A DNA stretch of 64,000 nucleotides from contig WLWY01000005.1 of NCBI GenBank assembly GCA_012103325.1, positions 463,238 to 527,237 on the forward strand. The letters are read 5' to 3'. Under the pieces are notes generated by a model. It was given only the letters and a program-made list of their open reading frames with translations, ran no database searches and was not told where the DNA came from. Below, piece after piece: positions 1-8,513 of this stretch (position 1 is its first letter; the number at the start of each line of letters is the position of its first letter). The translations under genes were made by a program, and so were the position numbers. This DNA comes from Alphaproteobacteria bacterium (GTDB taxonomy: Bacteria; Pseudomonadota; Alphaproteobacteria; UBA8366; GCA-2717185).

Positions 1-98
1 AAATCCAGTTTCAGCCCGAAGGTGTTTTCGAGCATCTCCATCGAGCCCTTCATATCATTGACGGCGATGGCGACATGTTCGATGCGCTTGATCTTCAT
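1..98 (-). CDS. methylmalonyl/ethylmalonyl-CoA epimerase, N-terminal fragment
   Basis: Only the first 32 codons lie in the window; the rest runs off the left edge. The translation starts MKIKRIEHVAIAVND and continues with a GSMEMLENTFGLKL-type segment, the usual beginning of a vicinal-oxygen-chelate epimerase in which the early His (HVAIAV) is a metal ligand. Known family members interconvert the (2R) and (2S) forms of methylmalonyl-CoA and, in bacteria with the ethylmalonyl-CoA pathway, also ethylmalonyl-CoA. It lies 20 bp downstream of the mcd-like gene on the same strand, so the two are probably co-transcribed. A generic glyoxalase-family protein cannot be excluded from so short a piece. 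Confidence 0.75.
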   Translation of the reverse strand, partial: MKIKRIEHVAIAVNDMKGSMEMLENTFGLKLD

Positions 99-118
99 TT
101 CTTTTCTCCCTTGTCCCG

Positions 119-1798
119 CTAGTTTCGCCTTTCCAGCAGGCCGCGCGCAATGACATGCGCCTGAATTTCGGCAGCACCCTCGAAGATGTTGAGGATACGG
201 GCATCACAGAGTACGCGGCTGATCTCATATTCTTCGGCGTAACCGTTGCCGCCATGGACCTGCACGCCATTATCCGCGTTTGACCAGGCGACGCGCGCGG
301 CGAGCAGTTTCGCCATGCCGGCTTCGATATCGCAGCGGCGATCTGAGTCTTTCTCCCGCGCTGCAAAATAGCTCAGCTGGCGGGCGATCATCGTTTCGAC
401 GGCCATCCAGGCGATCTTGCCCGCGACGCGCGGGAACTTGTAAATCGACTTTCCGAACTGCTGCCGGTCGACGGCATAGTCGCGTGCTAGCTCCATCGCG
501 CGCTGGGCGACGCCGACGGACCGGGCGGCCGTCTGGATACGGGCGGATTCGAAGGTTGCCATAAGCTGCTTGAAGCCATCGCCTTCCTGCTCGCCGAGCA
601 GGTTTTCCGCCTTGATCTCGAAGCCGTCGAAGGCGATCTCGTATTCCTTCATACCGCGATAGCCGAGCACGTTGATCTCGCCACCGGACATGCCGTCTGC
701 GGGGAACGGGTCGTCGTCGCTGCCACGCGGCTTCGGCGCGATGAACATGGACAGGCCCCTGTAGCCAGGTTCGTCCGGGTTGGTCCGTGCCAGCAAGGTC
801 ATGACATCGGTGCGCGCACCGTGGGTAATCCAGGTCTTGTTGCCCTGGACGCGATAGACATCGCCGTCCCGGATGGCCCGCGTTTTCAGGCTACCGAGGT
901 CGGAGCCGGTGCCGGGTTCGGTAAACACCGCGGTCGGGAGAATTTCGCCGGAGGCAAGCTTCGGCAGCCAGTGCATCTTCTGCGCCTCCGTGCCGCCGAG
1001 GCGGATCAGCTCGCAGGCGATCTCCGGCCGGGTGCCGAGCGAGCCGACACCGATATAACCGCGCGACAGCTCCTCTGTGACGACGCACATCGACACCTTG
1101 CCGAGGCCATGCCCGCCATACTCCTCCGGAACCGTGAGGCCGAAGACGCCCATCTCCGACATCTGGTCGATGATCTCCATCGGAATAAGCTGATCTTGAC
1201 GATGCCACTCATGCGCGGACGGAATGATCTGTTCGTCGACGAAACGATGAAACTGATCGGCGATCATCTCCAGCGTCTCGTCGCCATAGCCCGGGTCGCC
1301 GAATACGCCTTCTTCGATCAGTGCGGCGATGCGCATGCGCACGGCGTTGGTATTGCCCGCCGCCGCCAACTGGCCCGCCGCACCTTCGGAGAGCGGCGCC
1401 GTATCCGTATCGGTCATGCCGAGATCGCCGGGCCGGACGATTTCGCTCTGACTGATCGCAACGCCGGATTTCAGCTGGTTGATATATTCGCCGAACGCGG
1501 ATTGCAGAATAAGCGCTTCGATCTCGCCGAGCTTACCCCCCTGATCGAGGCGTTCCGCCCAACGCAGCAATTCCCGCAGCCCGGTTGCGTAGGTCGTCAT
1601 CCAGGATAGGCCGTGTGCGGCAAACTGTTCCTCGTTCAGGCGCGCGCTACTGATCCGTGCGTCTGCCGTGACCAACGTGCCAACGCGGGACCGTGCTGTT
1701 TCGACATAGGTTTCAACGGATTGCAGTGCCTGTGCACAGAGGCCAAGCAGATCGGGCAGGGTGGCGGCATCCTCAGCCTGTGTCGCCGAGTCGGGCAT
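119..1798 (-). CDS. mcd: (2S)-methylsuccinyl-CoA dehydrogenase (acyl-CoA dehydrogenase family)
   Basis: 559 residues, against about 380-400 for an ordinary acyl-CoA dehydrogenase. The first 150 or so residues are an extra helical domain, and the flavoprotein fold begins near residue 155. Visible family signatures are the FTEPGTGSDLGSLKTRA substrate/FAD segment, the DRQQFGKSIYKFPRV motif, QVHGGNGYAEEYEISR, and the C-terminal FEGAAEIQ segment with the likely catalytic base. An N-terminal extension of this size is typical of methylsuccinyl-CoA dehydrogenase, which oxidises (2S)-methylsuccinyl-CoA to mesaconyl-CoA in the ethylmalonyl-CoA route of acetate assimilation. The adjacent epimerase gene fits the same pathway. 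The main alternative is another long-form acyl-CoA dehydrogenase; the specific name rests on length and context. Confidence 0.82.
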   Translation of the reverse strand: MPDSATQAEDAATLPDLLGLCAQALQSVETYVETARSRVGTLVTADARISSARLNEEQFAAHGLSWMTTYATGLRELLRWAERLDQGGKLGEIEALILQSAFGEYINQLKSGVAISQSEIVRPGDLGMTDTDTAPLSEGAAGQLAAAGNTNAVRMRIAALIEEGVFGDPGYGDETLEMIADQFHRFVDEQIIPSAHEWHRQDQLIPMEIIDQMSEMGVFGLTVPEEYGGHGLGKVSMCVVTEELSRGYIGVGSLGTRPEIACELIRLGGTEAQKMHWLPKLASGEILPTAVFTEPGTGSDLGSLKTRAIRDGDVYRVQGNKTWITHGARTDVMTLLARTNPDEPGYRGLSMFIAPKPRGSDDDPFPADGMSGGEINVLGYRGMKEYEIAFDGFEIKAENLLGEQEGDGFKQLMATFESARIQTAARSVGVAQRAMELARDYAVDRQQFGKSIYKFPRVAGKIAWMAVETMIARQLSYFAAREKDSDRRCDIEAGMAKLLAARVAWSNADNGVQVHGGNGYAEEYEISRVLCDARILNIFEGAAEIQAHVIARGLLERRN

Positions 1799-1945
1799 TG
1801 TTCGGGCTCCAGCATGGGTAAGATTTGCGCGGACTCTATAGCAATCGAAAATACGGGCAAACCCCGGCCAAATCCGCGCGATTTGGTTCTGGCGAAACTT
1901 TATCGATAAGATTGGCGGGTTTCATAGCAAGGATCTCCATTACCC

Positions 1946-3547
1946 GTGCCCGCCGAAAACATCGATGCTCTGTTTAATCGGTATGGACCCGCCTATCGAT
2001 GGTTGGCGACGATTACCTGCGTAACGGGGGCCATGACGGGCGGGCTTGCCAGCACGACGGTCAATGTCGCGTTCCCGGATCTTATGGGCACATTCGGGCT
2101 CGGGCGTGACCAGGCGCAACTGCTGTCGACCGGTTATTTCGCATCGCAAACCTTGGGCATGCTGCTAAGCGCTTGGCTCATCAAGGCTAGCGGCGAACGC
2201 ACAACTAACATCGTCGCGCTGAGTCTGTTTCTGATCGGCTCTGCGATGAGCGGTTTGGCCGTGGACTCCGCAACTCTGATGATCGGGCGGGTGACGCAAG
2301 GCGTCTCGGCCGGCATTCTGCAGCCGCTCGCTATGGCGGTCGTCTTTTCGGTGTTCCCGCCGGGCCGTAAAGGCTTTGCGATGGGCATCTTCAGCATGGG
2401 CATGGTGATCGCGCCGACGCTCGGCCCGATGATGGGAGGGCTGGCGATCGATGCTTTCAATTGGCGCTATATCTTTTTGCTGACCTTGCCGACGACGTTC
2501 CTGACTTTGGTGCTCAGCATGTTTTTTATGCCGAGCCGGCCGCTGCCGAAGTTTCTGCCGAAGTTCGATTTTCTCGGCGCCGCTTTACTGGCAGCGACGC
2601 TCATCGGGCTGCTTCTCGGCTTCAGCTATGGACAGCGCCTCGGCTGGACATCGTACGATATCATTTTCCTCTTTGCGCTGGGGATTTTCGGCGGCATCGG
2701 ATTTATCTATCGGCAGCTCCAGGGCGAAGCCCCGCTGGTTAATTTGAGAATGTACGGGAACATGCAATTCTCAGCGGCGGCGCTGATCGCGTTTTTCACC
2801 GAGTGTGCGTTTCTGTCGTCGACCATCATGCTGCCCTTGTTCGTGCAGCAAATTCAGCACTTCACGGCTTTCCATTCGGGACTATTGCTGGTGCCTTCCG
2901 GATTGCTGATGCTGGTTCTCTTCCCGCTTTCGGGACGTCTTGCAGACATGATTCCGCCGCAGTATTTGGTCTATGCGGGCCTGTTATCCTATTCGTTTTC
3001 CTTTGCCCTGATGGCGGGCATGGACGTGAATACACCGTTTTGGACCGTGGTTGGCTTTACGCTTTTCATGCGGATGGGGTCGGCGTTCACGCGTCCGGTC
3101 ACCAACGCAACGGCGCTGAGTTCCTTGCCAACGGACCAAGTTCATCAGGGGTCGAGCGCGTTGAACTTCACGCGCAAGCTGGGCGGCGCGCTGGGAGCGA
3201 ATGGCGTTATCGTGTTCCTGGAACTACGGATTCCGTTCCACGGCGATGCGTTTGCGGCGATGCAGACCAGCGTGAATGAAACCGGCAAGGAAATGCGCGA
3301 ACAAATCATCCGCCTTTTTACGGAGGCCGGCGTTCCCGAAGTCGCCCGGGAGCCGGGTGCGATCCAATACATGGGCGATGTGATCTTGGCGCAAGCCAGT
3401 ACGCGTGGTTTTCAGGATGCTTTCATGGTTTTGGCCATCATGGCTTTCATGGCGATTATCCCGGCGCTTATGATGGCGCATCGGATGAAAGCAGACGCAG
3501 CGGCGAAGAAGAACGTGGCGGCGGTAGCGCCGGCAGCGGCAGAATAA
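1946..3547 (+). CDS. MFS transporter, DHA2 (14-TM, EmrB/QacA) family
   Basis: 533 residues with a GTG start and an AAGGATC-like ribosome binding site about 12 bp upstream. Many hydrophobic segments fit a 14-helix DHA2 drug:H+ antiporter. Motifs seen are VAFPDLMGTFGLGRDQAQLLST in the first helix region, the GRVTQGVSAGILQPLAM segment (motif B-like), and MGMVIAPTLGPMMGG (motif C), which marks antiporters. It is clearly a paralogue of the exporter at 6943-8487: both start with an (I)D-LF-RYG-YR stretch and end with QAST-GFQD followed by a last helix. It leads a run of same-strand genes (LLM oxidoreductase, hotdog protein, carboxylesterase), so it may export a substrate or product of that cassette. 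No EmrA-type membrane-fusion partner is adjacent. Confidence 0.88.
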   Translation: MPAENIDALFNRYGPAYRWLATITCVTGAMTGGLASTTVNVAFPDLMGTFGLGRDQAQLLSTGYFASQTLGMLLSAWLIKASGERTTNIVALSLFLIGSAMSGLAVDSATLMIGRVTQGVSAGILQPLAMAVVFSVFPPGRKGFAMGIFSMGMVIAPTLGPMMGGLAIDAFNWRYIFLLTLPTTFLTLVLSMFFMPSRPLPKFLPKFDFLGAALLAATLIGLLLGFSYGQRLGWTSYDIIFLFALGIFGGIGFIYRQLQGEAPLVNLRMYGNMQFSAAALIAFFTECAFLSSTIMLPLFVQQIQHFTAFHSGLLLVPSGLLMLVLFPLSGRLADMIPPQYLVYAGLLSYSFSFALMAGMDVNTPFWTVVGFTLFMRMGSAFTRPVTNATALSSLPTDQVHQGSSALNFTRKLGGALGANGVIVFLELRIPFHGDAFAAMQTSVNETGKEMREQIIRLFTEAGVPEVAREPGAIQYMGDVILAQASTRGFQDAFMVLAIMAFMAIIPALMMAHRMKADAAAKKNVAAVAPAAAE

Positions 3548-3574
3548 TTAGACGTTCAACGGAAGGGTCAGGTC

Positions 3575-4444
3575 ATGAAATTCGGATTACGGTACTGCAA
3601 CGCGGGCCGCTATGTGCATTCGGCGAAGGCGGTGGAACTGCTCCAGGCGGGCGAAGAGGCGGGCTTCGAGTCCGCATGGACCGTCGATCATGTTGTCGTC
3701 CCGGAAGGCTATGAATCGGCCTATCCCTATTCCGATGACGGCAAGATGGCGGGCGGCAAGAACGACATGCCGATCCCCGACTGCCTGATCTGGATGGCCT
3801 ACGCCGCCGCCGTAACGAAGACGATCAAGCTCGGCACCGGTGTCCTGATCGTACCGCAGCGCAACCCCGTCGTGACCGCGAACCAGATCGCGACTCTGGA
3901 TCATATGTCCGGCGGCCGTGTTTTGCTGGGCATCGGCGTCGGGTGGCTGGAAGAGGAGTTCAGCGCGCTTAGCACACCGTTCGACGACCGGGGCCGGCGG
4001 ACCGATGAGCATATCGCCGCCATGCGCGAGCTTTGGTCTTCCGATTCCCCAACCTTCGATGGCGAGTTCACCCAGTTCAACGGCGCACACTGCCTGCCGA
4101 GGCCGGTGAATAGATCGGTGCCGATCATCGTCGGTGGCCATTCCAAGATGGCGGCGCGGCGGGCTGGTCGGCTCGGCGATGGATTCTTCCCGGCGCGCGG
4201 CGCATCGCCGGAACTGATCGAGCTGGTGCGCCAGACGGCGCGCGAACACGACCGCGATCCGGATGCGATTGAAATCACCACCAGCCTGCCGGAGGACCTT
4301 GATACGATCCCGGATCTTGCCAAGATCGGCGTCAGTCGCTTGCTTATCCCGGTGCTGCCGATGTTCGGTGTCAGCGGGACGATCGACAGGGTCGAAGAAG
4401 TGATGGCGTGGCGCGATACCATCGAGAAATACGCGGATCTGTGA
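3575..4444 (+). CDS. LLM-class flavin/F420-dependent oxidoreductase (TIGR03619-like)
   Basis: 289 residues forming a luciferase-like (bacterial luciferase superfamily) TIM barrel. Characteristic stretches are the N-terminal FGLRYCNAGRY strand, TKTIKLGTGVLIVPQRNP, the TLDHMSGGRVLLGIGVGWLEEE motif, and PIIVGGHSKMAARRAGRLGDG. Members use FMNH2 or reduced F420 and act as monooxygenases or dehydrogenases on varied substrates; which cofactor is used cannot be told here, and no F420 biosynthesis genes are in the window. It resembles the LLM gene at 29942-30784. The downstream hotdog-fold gene begins 6 bp after its stop, so the two are translationally close and probably co-functional. Confidence 0.88.
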   Translation: MKFGLRYCNAGRYVHSAKAVELLQAGEEAGFESAWTVDHVVVPEGYESAYPYSDDGKMAGGKNDMPIPDCLIWMAYAAAVTKTIKLGTGVLIVPQRNPVVTANQIATLDHMSGGRVLLGIGVGWLEEEFSALSTPFDDRGRRTDEHIAAMRELWSSDSPTFDGEFTQFNGAHCLPRPVNRSVPIIVGGHSKMAARRAGRLGDGFFPARGASPELIELVRQTAREHDRDPDAIEITTSLPEDLDTIPDLAKIGVSRLLIPVLPMFGVSGTIDRVEEVMAWRDTIEKYADL

Positions 4445-4450
4445 GGCGCT

Positions 4451-5254
4451 ATGTGGGAACAGTCTGAAAATATCGAATGGATCGACCCTTATGAGGGGTT
4501 CACATTTCGCGAACAGACGACGGTAGTCGAAACAAGTGAACAGACGCGGTTGCTCGAAGTCTGCGGCATAGATCCGGCCGATTTCGGTAATGTCGCGGAC
4601 CCGTCTTTCTTCATCGGGATCGCGATCCATGCCGGCGTGCAAAGCGGCATCTCCTCCGAGGGCAATGTGAACATGGTGCAGAGCCTGATCCAGCACGCGC
4701 CGATCCGGCTGGATGAGGAATTCACGATCACCGGCAAGGTCGTGAAGATCGAGCCGGTGCCGCGCGGTCAGGCGGAGACCAGTGAAATCCTGTTCACCGG
4801 TGCGGATGGCAGACCTGCGATTACCGCCAAACGCACCTCTCTGCGCCCCGACCCGGCCAAACGCGACGCACGCGGCGCGGGCGCCAAACCGCTACCGGTC
4901 GTCGAGGACGTGTCCCGGCTTCGTAAGCTAAGCGACGTGGAAATGACGCCGGACCGCGTGACCGGTTACCGCTCGGATGGCAATGCGATCCATTACGACA
5001 TGAACGCCGCGAATGCCGGCGGCTTCCGCGCGCCGATCATCGGTGGCGGCATGGGGGTGCATTATCTCGCGGCGGCGATCTGGCGCGAGTTTTCGCCGCA
5101 ATCGGTCGACCTCGATATCTATTTCCGGCGGCCGGTGTTTTGGGACGACGCGCTTTCGGTGATGGTCGACGGCCGCGGTGCGGACTGGACCGCGATCTGC
5201 CTTGCCAAGGATGGCAAGGTCGCGACCGAGGCGCGGATCAACGGGATTGGATAG
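4451..5254 (+). CDS. MaoC-like / hotdog-fold dehydratase-type protein
   Basis: 267 residues that look like a double hotdog. The N-terminal half (about 1-125) ends in a beta-rich stretch, and the C-terminal half (about 160-267) carries a MaoC/hydratase-2-like segment, IHYDMNAANAGGFRAPIIGG, with a following conserved Gly-Met-His region. Hydratase-2 enzymes use an Asp/His pair in this place for hydration of enoyl-CoA; here the His-Tyr-Asp arrangement is similar but not identical, so activity is uncertain. It lies between an LLM oxidoreductase (6 bp upstream) and a carboxylesterase (12 bp downstream), which suggests one small degradative operon acting on an acyl-CoA or ester substrate. Confidence 0.7.
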   Translation: MWEQSENIEWIDPYEGFTFREQTTVVETSEQTRLLEVCGIDPADFGNVADPSFFIGIAIHAGVQSGISSEGNVNMVQSLIQHAPIRLDEEFTITGKVVKIEPVPRGQAETSEILFTGADGRPAITAKRTSLRPDPAKRDARGAGAKPLPVVEDVSRLRKLSDVEMTPDRVTGYRSDGNAIHYDMNAANAGGFRAPIIGGGMGVHYLAAAIWREFSPQSVDLDIYFRRPVFWDDALSVMVDGRGADWTAICLAKDGKVATEARINGIG

Positions 5255-5266
5255 GGGAAGAATGAA

Positions 5267-6820
5267 ATGACAATGGATACGCTGGTGGAGACCACATTTG
5301 GCAAACTGCGTGGCGCGGTCGGCGAGGGCATTCACAGCTTCAAGGGTATCCCCTACGCGCAGTCCACGGCGGGGGAGGCCCGGTTCATGCCGCCGTTGAA
5401 ACCGGAGACTTGGCCTGATGTTAGAGACGCCCTAACGCTTGGCCCGCAGGCGCCGCAGCCGGAGCGGCCGATCCGCCCCGCGAACGCCTGGATCCGCGAC
5501 ACCACGCCGACCGGCGAAGACTGCCTCGTCCTCAACGTCTATACGCCAGCGGTGAATGACGGCGGCAAGCGGCCGGTCATGGTCTGGATGCATGGCGGCG
5601 GTTACTTCACCGGTTCCGGTGGTGCTACCGGCCTTGACGGCTCGAATCTCGCCCGGCGCGGCGATGTGGTCGTGGTTACCTTGAACCATCGTCTGAACGC
5701 GTTCGGTTTTAGCGATCTCAGCGACTTCGGCGACGAGCGCTTCGCCGATGCGGGCAACGCCGGCATGCTCGATATCGTCATGGCACTGGAATGGGTGCGC
5801 GACAATATCGGCAATTTCGGCGGCGATGCGGGCAATGTGACGGTCTTCGGCCAATCCGGCGGTGGGTCCAAGGTCGCGGTGCTGATGACGATGCCATCGG
5901 CCAAGGGCCTGTTTCATAAGGCGGTGATGCAGAGCTCATCGTCCCATCTGCGCTTGGCCACGCAGGAAAACGCATCGCGCGCTGGGCGGCAGCTCTTGAG
6001 CGAACTTGGATTGGATGACGCCGCCGCGTTGCAGCACGCGCCGACGGACCGGATGCTCGAAGGCTACGCCGCCGCCGTCGCCGCGAATTATGGCAACGAC
6101 AGTTTCCGGCCCGTCGTCGATGGACGCTCGATCCTGAACCATCCCTTCGATCTCGACAGCCCGGATCTGGCATCGGATATCCCGCTGCTGATCGGCTCCT
6201 GCGAGACGGAGAAGAGTTTCTACGACATTACCCTCGACCCGGCGAAACTGCCCATGACATCGGAACAGCTTCATGCGCAGGTCAAACGGTTCGTCGGCAT
6301 CGACGATGCGCAAACTAGGGATTTGATCGCCGATTACACGGACCGGCGCGGCGAGATCTCTGGCCGCGACCTCTTCAACGTTCTATCCAGCGACCACATG
6401 TACCGCCGCAACGCGGTCGCGGCGGCGGAAATCAAGTCTAAGCAGGGCGGCGCGCCCGCCTATCTCTACGAGTTCACTTGGAAGACCCCGGTACTCGACG
6501 GCATGCTCAAGACCCCGCACACGCTGTGCATCCCGTTTGTCTTCGGCAACGTGGAGATCGCCCGGGAATTCACAGGTACGGGACCGGAACAGACGGTGCT
6601 GATGGACACGGTGATGGAAACCTGGCTTGCCTTCGCCCGCACCGGCAACCCGAACAACGCGCGGCTCCCCGACTGGTCGCCCTACGACGCTTCGGATCGC
6701 ACGACGATGATCTTCGACAACGAATGCGGGCCAATAAAGGATCCGAAGCGGGAGGACCGGCTGACGATCAACGCCTGCCCGAAATTCATCTCCGACCAGC
6801 AATGGTCGGCAGCAGCGTGA
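5267..6820 (+). CDS. type-B carboxylesterase (alpha/beta hydrolase)
   Basis: 517 residues, normal for the COesterase family (PnbA-like). The oxyanion-hole motif HGGGYF is near residue 108, and the nucleophile elbow FGQSGGGS is near residue 195-199; it has GQSGG rather than the more common GESAG. A likely acidic residue is in the SCETEKSFY segment near 315, and the catalytic His lies in KTPHTLCIPFVFGN near 418. No signal peptide is visible, so it is probably cytoplasmic. It would hydrolyse carboxylic esters or carbamates. It is the last gene before a possible terminator and the second DHA2 exporter, and is likely co-transcribed with the LLM and hotdog genes upstream. Confidence 0.9.
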   Translation: MTMDTLVETTFGKLRGAVGEGIHSFKGIPYAQSTAGEARFMPPLKPETWPDVRDALTLGPQAPQPERPIRPANAWIRDTTPTGEDCLVLNVYTPAVNDGGKRPVMVWMHGGGYFTGSGGATGLDGSNLARRGDVVVVTLNHRLNAFGFSDLSDFGDERFADAGNAGMLDIVMALEWVRDNIGNFGGDAGNVTVFGQSGGGSKVAVLMTMPSAKGLFHKAVMQSSSSHLRLATQENASRAGRQLLSELGLDDAAALQHAPTDRMLEGYAAAVAANYGNDSFRPVVDGRSILNHPFDLDSPDLASDIPLLIGSCETEKSFYDITLDPAKLPMTSEQLHAQVKRFVGIDDAQTRDLIADYTDRRGEISGRDLFNVLSSDHMYRRNAVAAAEIKSKQGGAPAYLYEFTWKTPVLDGMLKTPHTLCIPFVFGNVEIAREFTGTGPEQTVLMDTVMETWLAFARTGNPNNARLPDWSPYDASDRTTMIFDNECGPIKDPKREDRLTINACPKFISDQQWSAAA

Positions 6821-6825
6821 AGGGC

Positions 6826-6864
6826 AAGGGGACCGATTGGCGAGGTCCCTTCTATGCGATTTTT
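6826..6864 (+). terminator. possible Rho-independent terminator after the carboxylesterase
   Basis: Immediately downstream of the esterase stop, AAGGGGACC (6826-6834) can pair with GGTCCCTT (6844-6851) with one bulged G and a 9-nt loop. A run of six T residues follows at about 6859-6864. The T-run is displaced from the stem by about 7 nt, so function is uncertain. Confidence 0.35.
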
Positions 6865-6942
6865 TAACGCCGGACCTCATGGGCGATTCCGCATCAAGGG
6901 AGAGGCTGGCCCGAAGCATGCATTCGGGTTTTCCCCCATAAC

Positions 6943-8487
6943 ATGAAGACTGAATCGATCGACGACCTGTTCGGACGTTACGGCGAATCCTACCGGATCC
7001 TCGTGATGGTGACGGGTATGGCGGCGTCGTTCACGATGGTTGTCTCCGGCACGATCGTCAACGTCGCTGTGCCCGATGTCATGGGAGCGTTTGGGGTCGG
7101 TCTCGATCAGGCGCAATTGATGACGTCGGCGTTCAATATCGCGATGGTGACCAGTCAGCTTCTGAGCGCCTGGCTGGTTTCCGCATTCGGGCAACGCGGC
7201 GGTTTCTTGCTGATGTCTTTGGTGTTCGTCATCGGCAGCCTAATCGCCGCGTTAGGTCAGGATTTCAATTTCATTGTCGTCGGCCGCGTCCTGCAGGGCG
7301 TGGCCGCGGGCGTTATTCAGCCGCTGGTGATGGTCGTCGCGTTCCAGGTTTTCCCCACCGAGCGGCGCGGCTATGCGATGGCGATATACTCCATGGGTGT
7401 TTTCATGGCGGTCGCGGTGGGTCCCATCATAGGGGGCGTCGCCATCGACCTGTTTCACTGGCGGTACATTTTTTGGGCGCCTCTGCCGGTCATCGGGGTG
7501 GCCGCGCTGATGGGGTGGATATTCATGCCATCGGTCCGAAACAAGGACAGCGGACCGTTCGATTGGCCGGGTTATCTGCTCTTGCTCGTTACTGTTTATT
7601 GCCTGATCACCGGCTTGACCGAAGGCAATCGCGAGGGCTGGACATCCACCTATATTCTGGGACTTTTCACGCTCGGCATCGGGTCGGGGATCGTGCTGAT
7701 CCTCTCGCAATTGCAGGACCGCCCGACGCTCATTGATCTTTCCCTGTTCCAGCACAAACAGTTCGCGATGACGGCGCTGATCGCGTTCGTCTTCGGCGTC
7801 GGCAATTTCGGCAGCGGATACGGCGTGCCAGTGTTCGGGCAGTTGGTTCAGGGCATGACGGCGCTCGACGCCGCACTGGTCATGTTTCCGTCGGCCATCT
7901 TGGTCGTCATCACACTGCCCCTGACGGGCAGGCTCGCTGACAAGATCCCGCCGCATATCGGCATTATGATCGGCCTGATGCTGTTCGCCGTCGGAACCGC
8001 ACCCATGAGTGGCGCGGATGTCAACACGCCCTTCGTCCTCATCATGACCTACTTCGTCATCAGTCGGTTGGGGATGAGTTTCACGAATCCCTTTATCATG
8101 AACACGGCGTTGCGCGCATTGCCGCAAGACAAAATCAGCGCTGGCGGCGGCACCATCAATTTTTGCCGCCAGTTCGGCGGATCGCTCGGTCTGACCGCGT
8201 GGGTCGCGTTCGTTCAAAACAGGACGCAGTTTCATAGCGAGGCGTTAACGGCGACGCAAAGCTCGGCGAACGCGACAACACAGGAAATGCTGAGAGGAAT
8301 CGAACGGATCTACAGCGAAGCGGGCCTGCCCGAAGATTCTCGCGCGTCGGGTGCGCTGCATTACCTGGGTGAGGTCATTCAGGCCCAGGCCAGCACGCAC
8401 GGATTTCAGGACGGCTTCCTGCTCCTGGTATTTTTCTTCCTGTGCGCCATGATCCCCGCCTTTCTCCTCGGCCGGCTGAAGAAATAA
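6943..8487 (+). CDS. MFS transporter, DHA2 (14-TM) family, paralogue of 1946-3547
   Basis: 514 residues, about 14 predicted helices. Recognisable DHA2 elements are TIVNVAVPDVMGAFGVG in the first helix region, GRVLQGVAAGVIQPLVM, and SMGVFMAVAVGPIIGG (motif C of antiporters). The N-terminus (ESIDDLFGRYGESYRILV) and the C-terminal QASTHGFQDGF segment match the exporter at 1946-3547, so the two arose by duplication and now flank the LLM/hotdog/esterase genes. Likely role: proton-coupled efflux in the inner membrane. The gene converges on the aldo/keto reductase at 8514. Confidence 0.88.
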   Translation: MKTESIDDLFGRYGESYRILVMVTGMAASFTMVVSGTIVNVAVPDVMGAFGVGLDQAQLMTSAFNIAMVTSQLLSAWLVSAFGQRGGFLLMSLVFVIGSLIAALGQDFNFIVVGRVLQGVAAGVIQPLVMVVAFQVFPTERRGYAMAIYSMGVFMAVAVGPIIGGVAIDLFHWRYIFWAPLPVIGVAALMGWIFMPSVRNKDSGPFDWPGYLLLLVTVYCLITGLTEGNREGWTSTYILGLFTLGIGSGIVLILSQLQDRPTLIDLSLFQHKQFAMTALIAFVFGVGNFGSGYGVPVFGQLVQGMTALDAALVMFPSAILVVITLPLTGRLADKIPPHIGIMIGLMLFAVGTAPMSGADVNTPFVLIMTYFVISRLGMSFTNPFIMNTALRALPQDKISAGGGTINFCRQFGGSLGLTAWVAFVQNRTQFHSEALTATQSSANATTQEMLRGIERIYSEAGLPEDSRASGALHYLGEVIQAQASTHGFQDGFLLLVFFFLCAMIPAFLLGRLKK

Positions 8488-8513
8488 CGCGGACTGAGCC
8501 ATGAAGTGCTGAT

